From the NCBI RefSeq assembly GCF_000315625.1, contig NW_005434603.1:226038-290037 (forward strand): DNA of 64,000 bases, read 5' to 3'. Positions 19,415 to 32,148 of the stretch are shown here, in pieces; the first letter of the stretch is position 1; the number at the start of each line of letters is the position of its first letter. The notes beneath the pieces were generated by a model. The model saw only the letters and a list, made by a program, of their open reading frames with translations, ran no database searches and was not told the origin of the DNA. Source of the DNA: Guillardia theta CCMP2712 (lineage: Eukaryota; Cryptophyceae; Pyrenomonadales; Geminigeraceae). The position numbers were made by a program, and so were the translations under genes.

Positions 19415-22400
19415 TTAGTGAATCAACATGTGCTGCCGTCGTCCAGGCGGGACGTACTTGTTGCTTGAATCGCTCACGGCCCGACCAGCTCCTTGCTGTT
19501 CCCAGCTGTTCCCTTGAGGGAGCTGAGAATCCCGCTGGGCCCTCATGTCCATGGCCCCTGGTACGCTGCCGTTGTAGCCCCCGAAGCCCCGAGGAACCGG
19601 AGGAACCATCCCGTAGCGCCAGTCCGCGACAGGCGGCCGACCCATCCCCATGGTCCTATCTCTCCCGTAGGACATGTCGTCGAGGTAGGCCGGTGCCACG
19701 TCAGCGCGAGGAGCGGGAAGGATCGACGTCTCCTCCACGTGATAGTGTGTCTCTCCTCCTGACTGCCCGGTGAGCGCCCGGAGAACCGCCTGCAGATCGA
19801 CTTCTGCTGACTTGCTGCCCAGCCCGACACCCAGCACGTGGCGGTCGACGCTCCTCTTGGCCGCCTCGCGCACGAGCATGACGGCATTGACGACTTCCCT
19901 GTCTGCTGCCAGCCGGATCCAGTTGTCGCAGAGCAGCCCGTCCTCGCATCGCTCGACCTTGCCGCAAAAGATGGCGACGGCGAGAGGGCGGGCGAGGCAG
20001 AGGTCGGAAGCGAACAGCTGAGTGGTGCGGATGAGCTCATGGAAGCAGATGAAACCGTCGCACGTGTCGACGTAGTCGAGCTGCACCACCGACTTGGTCT
20101 GTGCGGTGACTCTTGTGCCGTCCCTGAGGATCATCTTCTTCTTGTTCGACTTCAAGTAGACCCTCGCGACGTTGGGCAGGAGCCCGGAGCAGATCACGGC
20201 TCTGACCAGCTCGCCATGCCGATCCCACGTGCTCGAGTCCATGAGGAAGGGCTGGAGGGGAGGCCTGTAGCCCCTCTGGTTGGCATGATGAGGCGTCATG
20301 GCCTGCAGATGAGTCAGGAGGAACGAGATCAAGGAAGGCGAGCAGGAGCTGAGAAGAGGAGGGAGCAGAGAGGGGAGAGGCAAGGCATCACGACCAGCGA
20401 CAAGAGGCAGGGAAGAGGAGGGATGGTACGAGGACGGGAAGGATCAACAGACCTTACAGACCATGTCCAAGACCTTAGTCTGGAAGCCCTTCATCTGGTT
20501 CAGCAGATTGTAGCTCAGCAAGTTCCTGTTGCAGAAGTCGTAGGCCTCGGCGCTGCTCCTGTCGCTCGCGGACTCGAACAAGTTCAAGATCTCCGCCGTC
20601 AGCAGCTGATCGCTGCAGCACCTTCCCGCTACTCTCAGCCTCGCCTCCTCCGTCCTGGGGTCGGAGATGAAGGGATCTTTGAATTCCCTCCCACACACGA
20701 CCGCCAGCATCGGCCTCAGGCAGCGGAACACGGTAGAAAAGAGAAGCATCTTTGCAAGCCTCGGCTCCATGTGCATCTGGCAGAGCTTCTGGCCCAGGGG
20801 AAGAAGTTTCTGCTGCTCGTCGGTCGCCCCGAGCCCTCGGAGCGACTTGAGCGCAACTTCGATCTGCGACAGGGGAGGAGGATCCAGAGCCTGGGACAGA
20901 ACCTGAACATGTTGTCAGCTCCCCTTCCAAGAACCACCTCTCCCTCCAAGAACCACCTCCTCCTCCCGTCTCCTCCTCCTCTCCTCACCTCCTGGCAGTT
21001 TCCGATCTGGAGAGCAAGTGTGCTCAGGCAGATCTGGTCGAGAGGAACGACCGTCATGTCCGGGTCCATCTCATCCTGCATCCCCGCGAACTGGCTGCGA
21101 GTGAAGAGACGGTAGCATACGCCCTCGCACACGCGCCCAGCTCGACCCTTCCTCTGCTTCACGTTGGCCTTGGAGGCCCAGGTGACTCCGAGCGAGGAGA
21201 TTTGAGTGTGCGGATCGTAGGTCATCCGCTTGGCCCTGCCGGAGTCGATGACGAAGACGCAGTCGTCGAGGGTGATGGAGGTCTCAGCGATGTTGGTCGA
21301 CAACACTATCTTCCTCTTGTCGTCGGCGACAGGCCGGAAGACTTCCTGCTGCTCCTGCGGGGAGATGTTGGAGTGCAGCCTGAGGACGACGAAGCGAGGG
21401 TTCCTGACGACGAAGGGATGCGACAGGAGCATCTCGTGCGCGGAAAGAATCTCCTCCCAGCCGGGAAGGAAGCAGAGGATCGATCCCCTGCGGGGGTCCT
21501 GGTCAATGTGCAGGATGAGTTCGGTGAGCATGTCGTAGTCGATGAAGTTCACGTCCGACATCGAGGCTACCGCAGCAAGCTCGTCCTCATCCAGCCCCTT
21601 GTGCCGCAGCTGCCGTACCGCCTCGCTATACTCGAACGTGGACCTTGCTCGTGTCCTGTTCCTCTCTAGCTTCTCCCTCCTCCACGAGTCGCTGCGCATG
21701 AGCTTGTTGCCGAAGGAGGAGGAGGAGGAGGCGACTGGGCGGGCGATGATGGTGACGTAGTCTTCAAGGAACTGCTCGGTCACGTCGAAGGTCCTCCCGG
21801 GGATGGTGACGATGGGGCAGGAGTCGAAGAACTGGCTGAACTTCTCCGCGTTGATGGTGGCGGACATGAGGACGATGCGGATGGAGGAGTTGTGCTGCAG
21901 GATCTTCTTGAGCATGATGAGCAGGAAGTCGCTGTTCACGTCCCTCTCGTGCACCTCGTCCACGAAGATGATCGAGATGTTGGGGATCTCCTGGGCGCCA
22001 GTCCGGATGAACTTGGTCAGGCGCCGGATCAGCACGCCGGTCGTGCAGAAGAGCAGGCTGCCGCAGGACCGCGGGAGCACGGACTCCTGTCGGATCTGGT
22101 AGCCGACGGTCGTCCCAAGGATTTCCACTCGCTCTGCTGCCACTCGCTCTGCAACTGACATGGCCGAGACTCGACGTGGCTGGGTCACCACACAGTGACA
22201 GGTTCCACCCATCCCCATGCTCACATAGTGATCGAACACCGCCTGCGGCACTTGCGTCGTCTTGCCGCAGCCCGTGTCCCCGCTGATGATAGTCACTCTG
22301 TTCTGCAGGATGGTGCTGACGCACGTCTCCTTCATCTTGAAACCGGGCAGCTGTTGCCTCCCCTCCAGGATCTTGCAGTACCTGGGGTTCTGCTCCCGCT

Positions 22401-23736
22401 CCTGCGCCAGCAGCGAGTGCTGCCTGTTCCAGAAGGCGATCTCTGACGGCTCGTAGACCCTTGTGGTCTCAGACTCCTCCTCCCCTGCGCCATGGTGACG
22501 GTGCTCGATGCTCGCGTGCGGGACGTCACGCAAATTCTCAGCTGCCTTCATGAGGTTCTCGAACTCAGCTTGAGACGAGAGGAGTGGAACAGCCCCAACG
22601 TCTCCTGCATGGATCGACTTGCGCGCTTCCTGCCTCGCCGCCGCCGTCTTCTGCGCTTTGCTCCCTTTCCCAACGATCTTCAACCTGCCCAACTGAGCAA
22701 GCTTCACGCACGCGTCGAGCGCGGCATATTTCTCTGCCGTCTTCTTGTTGGAGGCCTTGCCGTAGCCCACCAGATCTCCAATCATGCTCCCTCCCACGTC
22801 GGGGATTCTGACGGAGGCGAAGAAGACGGGAGCATGCGCAGAACCTTGGGACTCTACTTGGAACTCAAGGCCACCTGGGGCAGACGCGCATCAGCAACAA
22901 CGTCCCCTCAGAAGCGAGGTGCACCTGAATGTTTGCCTACCGAGGCCTGGAGGTGACCCTTAGCATCATCAAGGGAGATATCGAGCGTCTCAGCGTTGAT
23001 GTCGAGGTTGATCCCAACAGTCTGGACCTGCTCAGCCTTGAGAGCAGCCGCTCGCTCGTTCATCTCCCGCGGGCGATGAAACGACTCGCTCCCTGTCATG
23101 CTACTCTTGCCTCCCCGCGACCTCACGTTCCGCCCGTGCGGGTCGTTCCTCCACGGCTTCCCGTTTTCTTCAGCCAGCGACTCCCAGCTGTTCACAACGT
23201 TGCCACCCCTGCTCGACTCCTGCTCGGACCTCTTGGGACCGGCCCTGTTCTTCTCTCTCCTCATGTTGTTGGGCATCGGCCTGCCGTCGAAGGCGCCCAG
23301 GGACTTCATCTCGTGGAACGCCTTCTCAGCTGCTGCTTGCTCCGACGCCTGAACCAGCATGTCATCTCCTCCGCACGCCCCCGCTGCACTTGACTCCCTC
23401 CTACCTTCTTGTTGGGCCCCTCGCCCACGTAAGCGCAAGGCTGCCTCGAGACTGGGTTGTACAACTTGATGGTACACTGGAACTGGGGCCGGTTGAGAGG
23501 CCCTGGGAGCTGAACGATCTGCCGTGATCAAGGGCGTGAGAAGCTCCTCCTGGCCGAACCCAACTCACGTCAAAGGTCGCCGGGTTGATCTTCATCTTCG
23601 AGCAGATGTCTAGCAACGCTCCCTTGTAGTTGCCCGACATGATGTTCTGCGACACGAACTCCTCCCCCCTTTCGCTAGAGTTGCGAGGAGGGTTCCCGAA
23701 GCTCCTCCCAGGATCTCTCGGAGAATCCTCTCCCAC
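19415..23736 (-). CDS. DEAH/DExH-box RNA helicase, DHX9 (RNA helicase A)-like
   Basis: This is an ATP-dependent RNA/DNA helicase acting on structured RNA. Six exons read about 23736-23569, 23518-23405, 23348-22958, 22874-20989, 20890-20453 and 20302-19415, giving about 1,260-1,295 residues, close to human DHX9 (1,270). The N-terminus has a dsRNA-binding domain (YKGALLDICSKMKINP, CTIKLYNPVSRQPCAYVGEG, then AAAEKAFHEMKSLG) and a second degenerate one (GKASNKKTAEKYAALDACVKL). The helicase core has motif I GDTGCGKTTQ, motif II DEVH, motif III SATIN and motif VI QRKGRAGR. An OB-fold domain and a Gly/Arg-rich tail follow. A GTG opens the longest frame; the first ATG is MSGNYKG at 23640. The donor after the fifth exon (AAG/GTCTGT) is weak. 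This exon layout joins the dsRBD halves in frame. Confidence 0.92.
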
Positions 23737-24524
23737 CTGTCAGGACGTCAGGGTATGCTCTCGGCCAGTACCGCCCACGACTGAGAGCTCTGCAGGAGCT
23801 GGTTGACCAATCAAGGAACGAGGGGACGACATTGGGGTTGGGGGAGCGCGGGGGAGGGTCGTGGTGAGAGGAAGTCACGACAACAAGCAGGAAGCAGGAC
23901 AAGGAGCAACGTCCTCCTTCTTTCTCTAACTCCATGGCCCCCACAAGAAGCTCACAGAACATTTGCCGAAGGATCGGGGGTGAGACAACATGAAAGGTCA
24001 GAATGTGCATGCAGGAACCGGCCGGCGAGGGGAGAGGGACACATCTCATCGGCAGGGGCTCGTGAATGCTGAATCACGTGCACACAAGGAAGAGTTTGCG
24101 ACAAGGAATCTCTGCCATGCAGAGAGCAACTCCACACACACAGCAGGTCCAAGGCGGGAACTAACATGGCAGAGGGCATGACTCACCCGTCCGGAACGCG
24201 AGGATAGACCCCCATCTCTTGCTTCGGCATGAGGTATCCAGCCAGGCTCCTCCCACGCGTCTCTGTTCCACCCCCCTCCCCCCTCCCTCCGTCCCTCCCT
24301 CGTCCTCCTCCTCGTCCTCCTCCCCCTCTCCCTCCCTCTCCTCCTCCTCCTCCCCCTTCCCGATCGCCCCAACCGCCTCCTCCCTGCTGCATGCTGACTC
24401 AGCGCCCACTCGTAGGACCTGCAGCGGGCCAACCCCACGAGGCCGGATCCTCCGGCGTCGTAGCCGACGCCGGGTCAAGTGCCGTGCAGCTCAGTGACTC
24501 GGGCCGGGCGCGCAATTGAAGAGC
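23737..24524. promoter_or_regulatory. divergent intergenic region, CT-rich
   Basis: This lies between the divergent helicase and methyltransferase genes. A long CCTCCTCCTCGTCC pyrimidine-rich tract occupies about 24270-24375, and open frames here translate it as Pro/Ser or Glu/Gly repeats. A GC-rich patch with inverted GTCGTAGCCGACGCC lies near 24455-24475. I see no exon. Confidence 0.45.
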
Positions 24525-25954
24525 ATGGCGGGTGCGGGGAGAGCGACGATGATGGCGATGGGGCGAAGATGGATGGCAACCAGGTTCCGAAGGAAGGAAG
24601 ACTTCTACACGAAAGAGGTGAGACGCGTGAAGGGGTTGGGACAGGGAGGCAGAGAAAAAGAGAGAAAGGGAGGATGAGGGAAAATTTCAATTGTGAGAGC
24701 TTTCTGAGGAAACTTTGACAAGCTCCGACGGCATCTCAACACGATATGTCGCATCTTGTCTTTGTGCTTGCTCACATATCACGAGTGAAGCTCATCATAC
24801 CGGACAGCGCGTGACTGACGTCCTTAAGGCCAAGGCGATCGGAGCGAGGAGCCGTGCTTTCTTCAAGCTCGAGCAGATCAACGATTCCTACAAGATCATC
24901 CGTACCGGTGCTCCCCCTCGACCCTCTGCCTCTGTGCCGTCTGACGAGGGAGATCAGGCATGTTTGTCGTTGACCTCGGAGCAGCGCCAGGAGGATGGTC
25001 CGTCGCCGCCTCACAGCTGGTGCGGTGAAATGGCCGGTTTCCCCATATGCTGATGCACGCGGACCAGCTCCGGGCGGATGAGATCGAGAGCAGGCAAAGG
25101 CAGGCCCCGTCAAGCGGTAGCAAGTGTCAGCCCGTGTCAAAGTCCCTGACGGCTGATAAGGCCAGGATGTGGGAGGGGAAAGATCGAGAAGCAAGGGGAG
25201 GGTGATCAGTTGCGACCTGCTGGACATGGCGGGAGTATGAGGAGATGATGGCGTGCGAGAGGAGGACTGAAGATGTGAAGATTCCAGGGACAACCTTCAT
25301 CAAGGGAGACTTCACCGATGACCAAGTCAGAGCAAGAGTGAGCACTCAGCGTTTCTTTGATCCCCGCCTGACCTTGTTCTGAACACTAGATCTTGCAAGA
25401 GTGCAGCGAAGGGGGCGGTGTTGATGTTGTCCTGAGTGACATGGCGCCGAACTGTTGTGGTAGACTGCGTGCCTGTGCATGGGATGAGGAGCTGAAAGTT
25501 GGGGTAGGCGACGCCCAGATCGACCACATGCGCATCATCGAGCTTGCAAGACTTGCCCACGAGTTCTCGTGAGCATTTCAACCCCCTGAAGTACATTTGT
25601 GACTCGGGAGGGTCAGGTTGTCCTGTCTCAAGCCCAACGGGAGTTTTCTCGTCAAGATTTTCAACGGAAAGGAGATGCCGGAGTATCTAGCCGAGGTCAG
25701 TCACAACTCTTCATGCCCCTGGCTCGGTTGACAGGAAGCGCGTAAAGGTGAAGAATACTTTCCAGAACGTTCAGTTCGTCAAGCCACCAGCCTCTCGTGA
25801 GTACCTTGAACTTTCTGATTTCATTGGTACATATGATACAGTCAACTCTATTTACATCGCCTTGTCTTAAGGATTCTCTCTGACGATGATAATCCCTGCA
25901 GGACCCGTAAGCTCTGAGATGTACATATTGGCAAGGAAGCTAAAGGCCAACTAA
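24525..25954 (+). CDS. organellar rRNA 2'-O-methyltransferase, FtsJ/RrmJ family (MRM2-like)
   Basis: FtsJ enzymes use SAM to methylate the 2'-OH of a uridine in the peptidyl-transferase loop of large-subunit rRNA. About ten small exons assemble. 24525-24617 ends DFYTKE. 24829-24907 reads AKAIGARSRAFFKLEQI. 24958-25019 reads MFVVDLGAAPGGWSVAASQL, the SAM motif. About 25196-25234 reads VISCDLLDM. About 25280-25337 reads IPGTTFIKGDFTD. About 25392-25460 reads VVLSDMAPNCCG. About 25507-25568 reads QIDHMRIIELARLAHEF. About 25616-25695 reads CLKPNGSFLVKIFNG. About 25742-25800 reads VQFVKPPAS. The last reads RPVSSEMYILARKLKAN with stop at 25954. The catalytic K-D-K-E set is visible (K of RAFFK, D of SDMAP, K of LVKIF, E of SSEMY). 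The resemblance to bacterial RrmJ suggests a mitochondrial or plastid enzyme. The N-terminus is basic. Confidence 0.9.
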
Positions 25955-25989
25955 AAACTCACTGAAAAATCTCCGCCGCTGCAAGGATA

Positions 25990-27477
<1,488 letters not shown>

Positions 27478-28150
27478 GCTTGATTTTTCTGTGGTTTCTA
27501 GAAAGAAAAGTCAGCAATCCAGATGATACTTAGTCGAGTCTGATGCCGTTTGAGCTAGCACTAGTGATGGTGAGAAGAACGAAACAAGATCATCATAGCA
27601 GCGAGGAAAGAAATCTGATCGATGACAAGTGAAGGAAGGGCAGCAAGGGAGAGGTACAGACAGGAGGGCATCACTGAAAGAGAGAAGTAGGCAGGGTGAA
27701 GCAAGAAGCTCGCACAGGTAGGAGCCGATCGAGCGACGTCGCTACCGGTAATTGAGATCTCCGCAAGGAGATTCCACACCACAGAAATCCTTTATAAATG
27801 ATACATGTACTAAAACACCTTTAAACCCTCTCTTTCTGAAATTACATCCATATAAAAATCCAAAACAGATCTTTTCGAGAAGAAGGGTGTCTTGTGATCT
27901 GGCTGACGTGTACGAGCATGACAAGCCGGAGGCCGCAATTTGACCGTCGCAGGCTACTGACATCGTGTCCGACGGTTACGTTGACGGTTACTCTGAGCCT
28001 CTTCCCTTCTCAAGTCTGTTGCCCCCTGTGTTGCCCCGGTGGCACTGACTACTGGTCTCTGAGGCTAGCTTGCCTTGCTGGTGTTAACTCACTGAGAGTC
28101 TAGCGACTATCATCCCTCATCGGATGATCATAGTCAACCGTTGAACCGTC
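27478..28150. other. upstream flank, partly AT-rich, no gene seen
   Basis: This is the 5' flank of the PKA gene. About 27770-27870 is AT-rich compared with its surroundings. Nothing here resembles an exon. Confidence 0.5.
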
Positions 28151-28600
28151 GCAGTGGTTGGTGAGGCTTGAACCGCACAGTGATTTAGTTGTGACTCCCG
28201 GCTACCGCACGGTCCTCGCTGGCAGCTTCAAGCTCAGGCTGCCCGGCCACAGTCGTAGGAGTAAACTTCGAGCCGCGGCGGTAGCGGTGGCGAAACTACA
28301 CGGCACGGTCAATCATCAGGGCCCGGCCTGGGCCCGGCCCTTTTAGGCGGTCCTGAAAGCAATATTCGATACTCCCGGGCCGCACGGGCTAGTGCACGGT
28401 ACGCCGCCGGTACTTCGGAGCGCCCGGCCGCCGGGCTTCACGGCGGCCACCGTCGCACTGTCAGTTGACCGAGTCTACTATGGTGCCGCTCAGCCTCACC
28501 GGGCACTCCTACGGAAAGTACCGTCGGCGGACTCCCGGGTTCGGGATCAAAGTTCGGAACCGTCTTGCCAGGCGAAAGGCGGAGGCAGCAGTTTTGATGA
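28150..28600. repeat. GC-rich palindromic island
   Basis: CGGCCC, GGGCCCGGCC and GCCCGGCCGCCGGGC strings are dense here, together with CACGGT/ACCGTC words and AACTTCGAGCC/AAAGTTCGGAACC motifs. It resembles the island at 15.8-16.3 kb in word content. No coding sequence is seen. Confidence 0.6.
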
Positions 28601-28712
28601 TTCCGTGGCCCATCTCAGCTCGAAGAGCTTTCAAGTTTATTTCCAACACAACAATCAAAAACAATCAAGAATCATTCACTGTATGTACATGCGATCGAAC
28701 GCGTTAAGGTAC

Positions 28713-31700
28713 CTAGTTCCATCCAACTCTCGTCTCTCCATCCATAGGGATGACGTCTACCCTCTCGTCCCTGGGTGTGACTTTGACTGAGATCACCTCG
28801 TCGTTCTTGGGCGACCCATCGCCATCGTACACCTCGGAAAGAACTTTAGAGATGATCTCGTTGTGCAGCCTTCCTTTCTCCCTCCTGAGGTCTCCCACCA
28901 CGATGGGGTACGACCCGAGTCCAGCTGACTTGGCGCCGAAGACGGAGGTGGAGAAGATAAGGGAGATGACGTTGATGATGGAGGTTGTCGACAGCGTCAT
29001 GTTGATCTTGATGGAGATCACCATAGTCGGAAGAGCCTCGAAGAGGATGAGGAAGAGATCGCCGCGCAGTCTCTCCCGAGCCCTCTGGAGGTTCTCGATG
29101 ATGTCGATGTGGGAGATGCCGCCGGCCTCCTGCGAGTTCGTCCTGATGAGGGAGAAAGCCTGGGACAGCCTCTTGGAGACTTCCTGCCTCGTCTCGTCGG
29201 TCTCGTTGTTCGGAGAGGACGGAACGACCTTGGACCAACTGGTCAGCGAAGGCTTCCTCTGGTCGAAGGAGGCGTTGGCGACGGCCTCAGCATGCTTCCT
29301 GACGAACACGTCGTTCTTGGTCGCGTCCTTCTGGATGATGATGTGACGGAAGTGGTTGAAGGTGAGGCGGAGGTTGTGGAAGGTCGAGATCCATCCGAGG
29401 ATGATGAACAGGATGCACATGGGGAACAGGTCGACAAGCTCCTCCTTCTTGGCCACGAGGAGGAAGACAGACATGGTGAAGGTAGTGACGTCAGAAACGT
29501 TGATGATCATGTCTGTCAGCAGGCAGATCTCCTCCGAGAAGATAGTTGCCACCAGCTTGTCAAAGTCCAGCTTCCCGCTCTTGAACGCCCACATCAAAGA
29601 GGACAGGAACAGGAGGATGATGGAGGCGAAGGCAGCAGCAGTGATGAAGGCCGTGATACTGGCGCTGGGTTTGGGGGGGTCCAGGATACTCTTGCCATTG
29701 CACTTGAAGCTGTTGAGGATATCCGTGGCCTTGAGGTCAGGGTCGAATCCGAGGGGAGCCAGGTTTGCCTTGATGAGAGGGAGCGAGTAGTTGACGTTGG
29801 TGAACTTCCCAACAGCCTTGGGATGCCCGTACATCCACCCGATGAACATGGTCATGGCGACTGCAGGGTCGTTGATCCCGCAGTCCTCGTTCTTCTTGTC
29901 CGTCAGGGAAAAGGCTTTGGGAGCGATTACGTTGTATCCTTCCGACAGCGGGTAGCAGCCGTTGTCCACTGAGCCCTTGGGAAGCTCGTATGCCCCGTAA
30001 GAGTTCATGGTGTCAGCCTTGGCGCATCGGAGGACGGCGTCCACGGAGTACGAGATTTTCTTGCCGGTAGACGACTGAAAGTCAGCAACTTGCACGGTAG
30101 AGGGAATGTCGTTGAGGGGACCGAAGCCGACCGCGAACCGCTTCTCTCCGAGCACGCCCATGAAGGGGGAGTTGGACAGGGAGGTCTGGCACTGCCAGGA
30201 GTTCTCAGTGAAGCTCGAGTCGAAGGTAGAGAGGATCTCGGTCATGATGGCTCGGTCCTCCGATCCCACCTCGGGACAGATCATGTACATCTCCTGGTTC
30301 ACGAGATTTGGGTTCAACGTTGGGTTCAGGGCCTTGAGAGCACCGAAGGTCGGCTTCTGTGTCTTGAGCAGCTGCGCCAGCGTCTTGCCGTCCACCACCA
30401 GCTTGTCAGTCGTCGTGTCGCACTTGGCCACCTTGGTGGCATCTCCACAGAGGTTGTAGATCAGCCCGTAGCCGATCCCAGCTGAAGTTCAGCAGCCGTC
30501 AGAACTTTTGTATGACGTCACTGTCGGATGCTCACCTAGGGGGATGACAAGTTGAGACGAAGTGCTCGCCCATGCCGGCTTTGACCCGCTGCGAACTACA
30601 GCGAAGCCTCCTCGCTGTGGGAGCATGTTGTTGTAGGCGTCGTTGGACTGCGACTCCTCGTACATCTTCAACCACCATGTCAGCTGCAACGATCTAGGGC
30701 AGCAAGCAAACTTACATTGAACGTGACAGAAGGGTCAACTCCGATGTAAGTGTTGCCAAGGATCCCAAGAGTGGTGAAGACGACTGGGATGGTGTGCCCA
30801 TCGATGACTTTGACGTTGCTGTTGTCAAACGCCACCACCCCGTCGCACTTGATGTCGGCCTTGAGGCGAGTCAGGACAGTGTTCTGAACGATCTCGGGCA
30901 GAGGAGCAAAGCCGTGGGAGCGAGCCAAGTTCCTCGCTACCTCTGACGTATGAAACCAGATCCAAAAGTTCACTGTGGCCTTGCGGTGCAGGCAAGTAGC
31001 GCCAGTCCTCAGCGTGTTCTTTCTCATCACCAGGTAAGTGTATCCCACCATCGGCCATGCGAGCGAGCCCTGGGCGTTCATGACGTTGGCAGTCAGCCTC
31101 TCTGGAGGGTCCTGGTTGTTGCCGAAATCTGCCAGCCGAGCACAAGTCAGCCCGAGCACAACAAGAGCAAGCAGTCCTCACCTAGACCCATCTCTGCGAC
31201 TGCAAACTCGACGGCTGCAGCCGAGGCTCGAATCGGGGTGCTGGACCCAGGCTTGATGATCATGGCGGACTTGAGCTTCAGCTTGAGCGCAACTCCCAGC
31301 ACCGAGTAACCAATGGAGTAATCTGTTGCCAGGACGCCGGACGCAACGCCATTGTTCTCGTCGCGATACTCATAGCGGGCTGTTGAGTTCCAGACAGGCT
31401 TCGAGGAGGTTCCAATCTGCTTGGAAAAGAAGGTCGACGCTCCAGCGAGAGATTTCTTCCAGATCTCCGTCGTGCCCGAGTCTTCGTTACGGACAAAGAC
31501 GGTGATCGCAGCTTGAAGCTTCTTCAAGACTTCTGCACCAACTTGATTTCCTCCCGCCACATTGTCGTTGTAGATGGCCGAGTCGTTCCAATACCTGAAC
31601 ACAAGAAACAGTGTGAGCAACGAGATCATCGGGGACGCTTCATTCCATTACTTGATTTGGCCCGAAAAGATCATGGCGACAGTTGCTGGAGTCAAGATCA

Positions 31701-32148
31701 GGTCCAGGCTTCGTGCTTCGAGCTCTGGAATGTTGTAGATAGGGACGACAGCTCCCGCTACCGAAGGATACATCTGCAGGTCTGGGTACTGAGCGTACTG
31801 ATCAGGCTTCAACAGGGAATCGGAGCCGGCGAAGTCGATGTTGAAGGGAGGTCCGAACCCGTCGTCTTTCATCTTGTCTCCGAGCATGATCCTGTTCTTG
31901 CCTCCGCCTGACCCAGTGGGCAAGTACGACATGGACACAGTAGGGTCAACAAATTGATATGCGAACATGGCATCCATGTACAGCTCTTCGGGAAAAGTTG
32001 CACCGGCAGCATAAATATGCGTTACCTGGGAGGTGTTCACCGCAACTTCTGCGCATGTACAAACTTGAAAGGAATGAAGAAGAATAATTAAGAGGACAGG
32101 GAAGGAGCTCGTTCGAACGCCAGGCATTATACGCTTGAGCTCTTTCAA
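28713..32148 (-). CDS. tandem PstS-like binding domains fused to a multi-pass membrane domain
   Basis: Five exons join in phase: 32148-31652, 31594-31182, 31128-30716, 30683-30536 and 30481-28713. They give about 1,079 residues. A signal peptide (hydrophobic SFPVLLIILLHSF, cleaved near CTCA) is followed by a PstS/SphX-type phosphate-binding fold: AAGATFPEELYMDAM, then SYLPTGSGGGKNRI, NIDFAGSDSLL, VVPIYNIPEL and IFSGQIKYWND. A second, more divergent copy starts near residue 400, with GIGYGLIYNLCGD, then LVVDGKTLAQLLKT and ALNPTLNP. Membrane helices follow at about residues 764-790, 809-834, 840-861, 965-981 and 989-1007. The cytosolic tail has no kinase or other enzyme motif. In bacteria PstS is a free subunit of an ABC importer; here two copies are tethered to their own membrane domain, suggesting a phosphate (or other anion) receptor or transceptor. 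That role is inference. The gene's own introns show it is eukaryotic. Confidence 0.88.

Noticed and set aside
19838-21115. 425-residue + frame opposite the helicase
   Set aside because: Antisense shadow of helicase exons; Val/Glu/Asp-rich with no domain.
29109-29972. 287-residue + frame opposite the PstS-like gene
   Set aside because: Antisense shadow of the membrane-domain exon.
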